Source: Bacillota bacterium (GTDB lineage Bacteria; Bacillota; Dehalobacteriia; UBA4068). From it: a stretch of DNA of 64,000 bases. The stretch lies in contig JAILCQ010000021.1 in the NCBI GenBank assembly GCA_024679955.1, forward strand, positions 84,882-148,881, written 5' to 3'. Both the position numbers and the translations under genes were made by a program. Below the pieces are notes generated by a model. That model searched no databases, was not told the origin of the DNA, and was given only the letters and a program-made list of their open reading frames with translations. Below, in pieces: positions 57,817-64,000 of the stretch; the first letter of the stretch is position 1; every line of letters starts with the position of its first letter.

Positions 57817-58161
57817 CTATTCTTTATCGAAGCTGGCGCCGCATTTGGCGCAAACCCGCATCTTTTTGCCGTCATCCATAACTTCTTTTTTCACGCGGAC
57901 GCCTTGATTGCATTTGCTGCAAAACAGCATCACATTGGAGCTGTCCAAGGCCGCTTCTTTTTTGATGATGCCGCCCTGAGGCGCCGCTTTGGTGGGCCGG
58001 CTGTGACGGCTGACCAAATTCACTTTGTCTACATATACCCGGCCGTTTTTGGTGTCCACATTGATGACTTTGCCGGTCTTGCCTTTGTCTTTGCCGGCGA
58101 TGACCACGACCTGGTCGCCGGTTTTTACATGCATTTTGCTTTTCTCATTTTTCGTCGCCAT
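57817..58161 (-). CDS. rplX: 50S ribosomal protein L24
   Basis: HVKTGDQVVVIAGKDKGKTGKVINVD; Cys4 tail. Confidence 0.96.
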   Translation of the reverse strand: MATKNEKSKMHVKTGDQVVVIAGKDKGKTGKVINVDTKNGRVYVDKVNLVSRHSRPTKAAPQGGIIKKEAALDSSNVMLFCSKCNQGVRVKKEVMDDGKKMRVCAKCGASFDKE

Positions 58162-58172
58162 GTTTATCCCTC

Positions 58173-58541
58173 CTAGAGAACTTCCGGCGCCAAAGAGATG
58201 ATTTTCATGAAATCTTTATCTCTCAGCTCCCGGGCCACCGGCCCAAAGATACGCGTGCCTCTGGGCTGATTGGCTTCGTTGATAATGACTCCGGAGTTCT
58301 CGTCGAAACGAATATAGGAACCGTCGGCGCGGCGAATTTCCTTAGCGGTACGAACCACGACCACGCGAACCACTTCGCCTTTTTTGACCATGCCGCCGGG
58401 GCTTGCTTCTTTGACGGTGCAGATGATGATATCGCCAACTGTGGCGTATTTACGGCGGGAGCCGCCCAACACTTTGATGCACAAAAGCTCTTTCGCGCCG
58501 GTATTATCTCCCACTTTCAGTCTGGTTTCGGCTTGTATCAT
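58173..58541 (-). CDS. rplN: 50S ribosomal protein L14
   Basis: [37 protein letters not shown]. Confidence 0.98.
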   Translation of the reverse strand: MIQAETRLKVGDNTGAKELLCIKVLGGSRRKYATVGDIIICTVKEASPGGMVKKGEVVRVVVVRTAKEIRRADGSYIRFDENSGVIINEANQPRGTRIFGPVARELRDKDFMKIISLAPEVL

Positions 58542-58576
58542 ACAGCCGGCCCCCTTTCTTATCGATTAATTATCCT

Positions 58577-58837
58577 TTAGACGATCGGCGCTTTTTCTAA
58601 GATCTCTACGACCCGCCATCTTTTTTCTTTGGAGAGCGGTCTGGTTTCCATAATCAAAACTTTATCGCCGATTCTGGCTTCGTTGTTTTCGTCATGGGCT
58701 TTGAATTTTTTACTGGAAGTAGTGATTTTGCCATACAAAGGATGTCTGGTGCGGCTTTCGACGCGAACGACTACAGTTTTATCCATTTTATCACCGGCAA
58801 CGATGCCAATGCGTGTTTTCCGGGAATTTCTATCCAC
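58577..58837 (-). CDS. rpsQ: 30S ribosomal protein S17
   Basis: [29 protein letters not shown]. Confidence 0.97.
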   Translation of the reverse strand: MDRNSRKTRIGIVAGDKMDKTVVVRVESRTRHPLYGKITTSSKKFKAHDENNEARIGDKVLIMETRPLSKEKRWRVVEILEKAPIV

Positions 58838-58881
58838 CTAAATTGCCTCCTTTCCGGCAAACTTACTTTATAAGACGCACT

Positions 58882-59091
58882 TTAAGCCTGTTGGGACTGT
58901 TTTTGTCTGATTACGGTCTTGACCCTTGCCATATCCCGGCGTACCGCCTTGATGGTCATGGGATTATCCAATTGACCGGTGGCTAAACGAAAACGCAGGT
59001 TAAAGAGTTCCGTCTGCAGATCGCTTTCCTTGCTGACCAATTCGTCTAAGGTCAGATCACGGAGTTCCTTAGCTTTCATTTGCTTCACCAC
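58882..59091 (-). CDS. rpmC: 50S ribosomal protein L29
   Basis: [39 protein letters not shown]. Confidence 0.96.
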   Translation of the reverse strand: MVKQMKAKELRDLTLDELVSKESDLQTELFNLRFRLATGQLDNPMTIKAVRRDMARVKTVIRQKQSQQA

Positions 59092-59503
59092 CCATTTCTT
59101 CTCTTTTCACAAATTTGCATTTGATCGGCAGCTTATGCATAGCCAAGCGCATAGCTTCCTTCGCGGTTTCTTCCGGAACGCCGGCGATTTCAAACATGAC
59201 TTTGCCGGGTTTGACCACGGCCACCCAGTATTCCGGGGCGCCTTTACCGGAACCCATGCGGGTTTCGGCGGGTTTTTCCGTTACCGGTTTATGGGGGAAT
59301 ATTTTGATCCATACGTTACCGCCACGTTTGATGTAACGGGTCATGGCGATACGGGCGGCTTCGATTTGACGGCTGGTGATCCAACCGCATTCGCAGGCCT
59401 GCAGGCCGTAATCGCCGTAGCTGACGAAATTGCCCTTATGGGCGGCGCCCTTCATCGTTCCGCGGTGCTGGCGGCGATATTTCACTCTTTTGGGCATTAA
59501 CAT
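59069..59503 (-). CDS. rplP: 50S ribosomal protein L16
   Basis: [34 protein letters not shown]. Confidence 0.98.
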   Translation of the reverse strand: MLMPKRVKYRRQHRGTMKGAAHKGNFVSYGDYGLQACECGWITSRQIEAARIAMTRYIKRGGNVWIKIFPHKPVTEKPAETRMGSGKGAPEYWVAVVKPGKVMFEIAGVPEETAKEAMRLAMHKLPIKCKFVKREEMGGEANES

Positions 59504-60174
59504 TATTTGGCCACCTCCACAGGGATTTCTTTCTTACTCCGGCGCTCCCGGAGCACTTCGCCTTTGTAGATCCAAACTTTTACGCCGATCTTACCGTAGG
59601 CGGTGTTGGCTTCCGCAAAACCGTAATCAATGTCGGCGCGCAGAGTGTGCAGCGGCACTTTGCCTTCCGCATACCATTCGGTGCGGGCGATTTCCGCGCC
59701 GGCCAGACGGCCGGAGCACATGATCTTGATACCTTCGCCGCCCATACGCATGGTGCGGTTCACGGTTTGCTTCATGGCCCGCCGAAAGGCGATACGCCGT
59801 TCCAAAGAGGCGGCGACGCTTTCCGCCACCAATTGGGCGTCCATTTCCGGACGTTTCACTTCGGTGATATTTACTCTTACGGTTTTGCCGCACATTTTTT
59901 CCAGTTCTTTGCGCAGGATCTCCACTTCCTGGCCGCCCCGGCCGATAACGATACCGGGTTTGGCGGTGAAGACGTTGATGCGCACCTGGCCGCCGGCTTT
60001 TTCGATATCTACCTTGGATACGCCGGAGGCGTACAATTTTTGTTTCACATAGCGGCGCAGTTGATAATCTTCGTACAGGGAATCTTTAAAGTCTTTTTTA
60101 TTGGCGTACCAACGCGCATCCCAATCTTTAATCACGCCGATACGAAAACCTTTCGGATTTACTTTCTGACCCAC
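59503..60174 (-). CDS. rpsC: 30S ribosomal protein S3
   Basis: [29 protein letters not shown]. Confidence 0.98.
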   Translation of the reverse strand: MGQKVNPKGFRIGVIKDWDARWYANKKDFKDSLYEDYQLRRYVKQKLYASGVSKVDIEKAGGQVRINVFTAKPGIVIGRGGQEVEILRKELEKMCGKTVRVNITEVKRPEMDAQLVAESVAASLERRIAFRRAMKQTVNRTMRMGGEGIKIMCSGRLAGAEIARTEWYAEGKVPLHTLRADIDYGFAEANTAYGKIGVKVWIYKGEVLRERRSKKEIPVEVAK

Positions 60175-60176
60175 GA

Positions 60177-60518
60177 TTAAACCCCCTCTCTTTCGCCGAC
60201 CGCCACGGTAATGTGGCTGGTCCTGTGGAGCATTCTGTCCGCCCGGCCGTGGGAACGGGGTTTGAACCGTTTCAGGCTGGCGCCTTCGTCCACATAGGCC
60301 TTGGTGACGATCAAATCGTCTTTTACCAGGTTGAGATTGTTTTCAGCGTTGGCGACGGCCGAGTGTAGAACCTTGGCGATCAACGCGGCGGATTTATTGG
60401 GGGTAAAGCGCAGGATGGCTTCGGCCTCCCGAACGTTTTTGCCGCGAATCAGGTCAATGACCAACCGGGCCTTGCGCGGGGAAACGCGGATATATTTCGC
60501 TGTTGCTTTGGCTTCCAA
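60177..60518 (-). CDS. rplV: 50S ribosomal protein L22
   Basis: [23 protein letters not shown]. Confidence 0.97.
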   Translation of the reverse strand: MEAKATAKYIRVSPRKARLVIDLIRGKNVREAEAILRFTPNKSAALIAKVLHSAVANAENNLNLVKDDLIVTKAYVDEGASLKRFKPRSHGRADRMLHRTSHITVAVGEREGV

Positions 60519-60537
60519 AGTGTTTCCTCCTTCCTTT

Positions 60538-60822
60538 CTACTTCAAGGCCGTCGAACGTTCGGTCTTGTTGCCATGGCCTCTGAAGTAGCGGGTGGGCGC
60601 AAATTCGCCCAGTTTATGCCCGACCATATCTTCGGTGATATACACGGGCACATGTTTTTTTCCGTCATGGACCGCAATCGTGTGGCCAACCATTTGCGGG
60701 AATATCGTAGAACTGCGGGACCAGGTTTTGAGAACCTTTTTGTCGCCGCTTTCATTCATTGCTTCAATACGGGCCAACAGTCTTTCTTCTACATAGGGGC
60801 CCTTTTTAACTGATCTGCTCAT
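60538..60822 (-). CDS. rpsS: 30S ribosomal protein S19
   Basis: [54 protein letters not shown]. Confidence 0.98.
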   Translation of the reverse strand: MSRSVKKGPYVEERLLARIEAMNESGDKKVLKTWSRSSTIFPQMVGHTIAVHDGKKHVPVYITEDMVGHKLGEFAPTRYFRGHGNKTERSTALK

Positions 60823-60849
60823 ATCAGGCTTATCCTCCCTTCAATCCTG

Positions 60850-61680
60850 CTATCTGCTGTTACGCCGTTTGACGATCATCCGGTTGGAGGACTTCTTCCG
60901 GTCTCTGGTCTTGGCGCCTAAAGCGGGCTTGCCCCAAGGGGTGACCGGGTTGCGGCCCACCGGGCTGCGGCCTTCGCCGCCGCCGTGGGGGTGATCCACC
61001 GGGTTCATCACGACGCCGCGGTTGGTGGGACGGATGCCCAGCCAGCGGGTGCGGCCGGCTTTACCGATGTTGATGTTTTCCTGGTCGATATTGCCCACCT
61101 GGCCGATGGTGGCCCGGCAGTTGGCCAGAACCATGCGCATTTCGCCGGAAGGCATTCTCAAGGTGACGTATTTGCCCTCTTTGGCCATGACCTGCACGGA
61201 AGCGCCGGCGCTGCGGGCGAACTGCGCGCCCAAGCCGGGACGCAATTCCACATTGTGCACGACCGTACCGACGGGGATCGCCGACAGGGGCAGGGCGTTG
61301 CCGGTTTTGATATCCGCGTTTTCGCCGGAGTAGAGAACATCTCCCACCTGCAGGCCCAGAGGCGCCACGATATATCTTTTTTCGCCGTCCAGATAATGCA
61401 GCAGGGCGATATTGGCGGAACGGTTGGGATCGTATTCGATGCTGGCAACTTTGGCCGGGATATTGTCTTTTTGACGTTTGAAGTCGATGACCCGATACAT
61501 TTGTTTATGGCCGCCGCCTTGATGGCGGGTGGTCAATTTGCCCTGATTGTTGCGGCCGCCTTTTTTCTTCAACGGCTCCAACAGGGATTTCTCCGGCGTA
61601 GCGGTGGTGATTTCCTCAAAAGTGGAAACCGTCATGCCTCTGCGGCCGGGAGACGTGGGTTGGTATTTTTTTATGCCCAT
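60850..61680 (-). CDS. rplB: 50S ribosomal protein L2
   Basis: [35 protein letters not shown]. Confidence 0.98.
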   Translation of the reverse strand: MGIKKYQPTSPGRRGMTVSTFEEITTATPEKSLLEPLKKKGGRNNQGKLTTRHQGGGHKQMYRVIDFKRQKDNIPAKVASIEYDPNRSANIALLHYLDGEKRYIVAPLGLQVGDVLYSGENADIKTGNALPLSAIPVGTVVHNVELRPGLGAQFARSAGASVQVMAKEGKYVTLRMPSGEMRMVLANCRATIGQVGNIDQENINIGKAGRTRWLGIRPTNRGVVMNPVDHPHGGGEGRSPVGRNPVTPWGKPALGAKTRDRKKSSNRMIVKRRNSR

Positions 61681-61704
61681 AACTTTTTCCTCCTTTGACC
61701 GTTT

Positions 61705-61995
61705 TTACTGTAAGCCGGAAAAGATCTCGATCTTATCGCCTTCGGCCAGGGTGACCACGGCGCGTTTCGTGTCGGAGCGTTTGCCGAGATAACGGCCCAT
61801 TCTTTTGAATTTACCTTTGTTGATGCGGGTGGTAACGTTGCAGACTTTCACGTTGAACATGCTTTCCACCGCGTGTTTGATCTCGATTTTGTTCGCCGCC
61901 TTGTCTACCAGGAAGGAATATTTGTTTTCTTCCATCATGGACATGGATTTTTCAGAAACCAGCGGTTTAATCAATACGGTTTGCGGATCACGCAT
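61705..61995 (-). CDS. rplW: 50S ribosomal protein L23
   Basis: LIKPLVSEKSMSMMEENKYSFLVDKAANKIEIKHAVE. Confidence 0.97.
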   Translation of the reverse strand: MRDPQTVLIKPLVSEKSMSMMEENKYSFLVDKAANKIEIKHAVESMFNVKVCNVTTRINKGKFKRMGRYLGKRSDTKRAVVTLAEGDKIEIFSGLQ

Positions 61996-62614
61996 TCGCC
62001 AGCACCTCCTCCAGGGACGTCAAAGCGTCTTTGGTGATAACCAATTTCTGATTGTATAAGATTTTGTAGGTATTGAGAGAGTCCCAGGAAGCGGTATTCA
62101 AACCGGTCACGTTCCTGGCGGACAATACGGTGTTGTCCATGCCGTCGCTCAAAACGATCAGCGCGTTGGGCGCGGAGATGTTTTGCATGATCCGTACCAA
62201 TTCTTTGGTTTTGGGAGCTTCCATCGCCAAATCGTCGACTACGATCAAATCGCCATCCGCATATTTGCTGGACAAAGCGGAAAGCAGCGCCACACGCCGC
62301 ATTTTCTTGGGCATGCTGATTTTATAACTGCGGGGCACAGGGCCGAAGGCCACGCCGCCACCGCGCCATACCGGGTTGCGGCTGCTGCCGAAACTGGCCC
62401 GGCCGGTGCCTTTTTGCCGCCAGGGTTTTTTGCCGCCGCCGGAAACCGCGGAGCGGTTTTTCACGGCGTGGGTGCCCCGGCGCAGGGAATTGAGATAAAC
62501 GGTGACCGCCTGGTGCATGACCGGCGTGTTGATCGGCGCCATAAAGATGGTTTCGTTCAGCTCTACTTCGCCCACAGAGGCGCCTTCTCTATCCAATACA
62601 TCTATCTTAGCCAT
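61988..62614 (-). CDS. rplD: 50S ribosomal protein L4
   Basis: GGGKKPWRQKGTGRASFGSSRNPVWRGGGVAFGP. Confidence 0.98.
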   Translation of the reverse strand: MAKIDVLDREGASVGEVELNETIFMAPINTPVMHQAVTVYLNSLRRGTHAVKNRSAVSGGGKKPWRQKGTGRASFGSSRNPVWRGGGVAFGPVPRSYKISMPKKMRRVALLSALSSKYADGDLIVVDDLAMEAPKTKELVRIMQNISAPNALIVLSDGMDNTVLSARNVTGLNTASWDSLNTYKILYNQKLVITKDALTSLEEVLANA

Positions 62615-62635
62615 ACTAAACCTCCTTTGCGACGC

Positions 62636-63265
62636 TTAACCCATTTTGCGGGATTCTTTAATCAGCAGCAATCCCTCTTTGGGGCCGGGAACGGCGCCTT
62701 TGATCAGCAGCAAATTGCGCTCGGCGTCCACTTTGATGATTTCCAGATTCTGCACGGTAACGGCCTCATGTCCCATTTGACCGGGGGAATGTTTGCCTTT
62801 GAACACCCGGGCCGGGCCTTTGGCGCCAGTGGTGGCGGGACGGCGATGGCTCTTGGAACCGTGGCTCATGGGGCCCCGGCGGTCGTTCCATCTTTTGATG
62901 GTGCCGGCGAAGCCTTTGCCCTTGGACGTGCCGCTGACGTCTACCAGATCGCCGGCGGCGAAAATGTCCACGGCGATGGTGTCGCCCACCTGGAAGTCGC
63001 CGGCGTCTTTCAGCCGTACTTCGCGGAAAAAGCGGACCGGTTCGATACCGGCTTTGTCACAGTGGCCTTTGAGGGGCTTGTTTACGTTAACGGGTTTTAT
63101 TTGGCCGTAGCCGAGTTGCAGGGCCTGATAACCGTCGTTTTCTTCGGTTTTGATTTGCGCGATTTTGCAGGGGCCGGCTTCCACTACCGATACCGGGATC
63201 ATTTTACCCTCGGGGCTAAAAATTTGCGTCATCCCCAGCTTTTTGCCGAGTATTGCTTTCGGCAT
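62636..63265 (-). CDS. rplC: 50S ribosomal protein L3
   Basis: MPKAILGKKLGMTQIFSPEGKMIPVSVVEAGP. Confidence 0.98.
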   Translation of the reverse strand: MPKAILGKKLGMTQIFSPEGKMIPVSVVEAGPCKIAQIKTEENDGYQALQLGYGQIKPVNVNKPLKGHCDKAGIEPVRFFREVRLKDAGDFQVGDTIAVDIFAAGDLVDVSGTSKGKGFAGTIKRWNDRRGPMSHGSKSHRRPATTGAKGPARVFKGKHSPGQMGHEAVTVQNLEIIKVDAERNLLLIKGAVPGPKEGLLLIKESRKMG

Positions 63266-63330
63266 ATATTGCACCTCCGTTTCAGATTCACACAATGCTT
63301 TGCTTTACAGATTATTTATCGAACAATCGC

Positions 63331-63639
63331 CTACAGTTTGATCTCGATATCCACGCCGGCAGGCAATTCCAACCGCATCAAAGAGTCCATGGTTTTGGGC
63401 GTGGGCTCCAATATATCGATGAGGCGTTTGTGAGTTCTCATTTCAAATTGCTCCCGGCTGTCTTTGTTGACGTGCGGGGAACGCAAGATGGTATAGATGT
63501 TTTTTTCCGTAGGCAGCGGAATGGGGCCGGAAACCGAAGCGCCGGTTCTTTTGGCCGTATCTACGATTTTGACCGCCGACTGATCCAACAAACGGTGATC
63601 ATAGGCTTTGAGTCTGATTCTGATTTTATCTTGTGCCAT
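63331..63639 (-). CDS. rpsJ: 30S ribosomal protein S10
   Basis: [42 protein letters not shown]. Confidence 0.98.
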   Translation of the reverse strand: MAQDKIRIRLKAYDHRLLDQSAVKIVDTAKRTGASVSGPIPLPTEKNIYTILRSPHVNKDSREQFEMRTHKRLIDILEPTPKTMDSLMRLELPAGVDIEIKL

Positions 63640-63789
63640 TTATTCTTCTCCTTTCGCCCGTATCCCAACGGACATTCTCAGCGGAAATTCCCCTTCCCGC
63701 GAATCGGGAAAGCAACCTCCCGCCTCTTCGCATTTTCCGGCCGGACGGCAAATCGCTTTGCCGCCCGACCGTTTCGTTCCAGCAATCTT

Positions 63790-64000
63790 TTATTCGTTGA
63801 TGGCGGTGACTACGCCGGATCCCACCGTGCGGCCGCCTTCGCGGATGGCGAAACGCAGACCTTCTTCAATGGCGATGGGCGTGATCAGTTCGATATCCAT
63901 CACGATGTTGTCGCCGGGCATTACCATTTCCACGCCTTCCGGCAGTTTGGCTACGCCCGTCACGTCCGTGGTGCGGAAATAAAACTGCGGACGGTAACCG
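63790..64000 (-). CDS. tuf: elongation factor Tu, C-terminal fragment (N-terminus beyond window)
   Basis: Own translation ...[66 protein letters not shown]. Confidence 0.97.
   Translation of the reverse strand, partial: GYRPQFYFRTTDVTGVAKLPEGVEMVMPGDNIVMDIELITPIAIEEGLRFAIREGGRTVGSGVVTAINE

Overview
This 64 kb window is a chromosomal segment of a GC-rich, spore-forming Bacillota (Clostridia/Negativicutes-like, inferred from yunB, spoIIID, Zn-type S14/L36 and gene order). Most of it is housekeeping. From left to right: a TetR regulator (cut by the window edge), PBP1A, YunB, a Cys-rich protein, ACT protein + phenylacetate-CoA ligase, rubrerythrin, an AT-richer AAA/DUF4143 ATPase island, spoIIID, purine nucleoside phosphorylase, holA, ssnA, fakA(yloV)/asp23, maf, nrdG-like, a lipoprotein, recR, ebfC, dnaX, fumC, folC, valS, lon, a sigma factor with a membrane partner, an Ldh-EtfB-EtfA cluster, an EamA transporter, arcC, ornithine carbamoyltransferase, an orphan cobalamin riboswitch, clpX-clpP-tig, era, a DUF3048 protein, truA-ecfT-ecfA (fused), and the S10/spc/alpha ribosomal block ending in a partial tuf. 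No CRISPR array, intact IS, prophage, tRNA or rRNA was found. The best candidates for something new are: (1) a promoter + cobalamin riboswitch + switchable terminator with no B12 gene behind it, followed by a second terminator and a hairpin that masks a perfect Shine-Dalgarno antisense to clpX; (2) a single-chain EcfA1-EcfA2 ATPase whose N-terminal half has Asn at the switch-His position; (3) a 5-copy 54/51-bp repeat in dnaX; (4) the AAA ATPase island with flanking imperfect repeats, an operator-like promoter and an XRE remnant; (5) a 34-bp near-perfect TetR operator. All calls come from reading the sequence and translations only; no database search was run.
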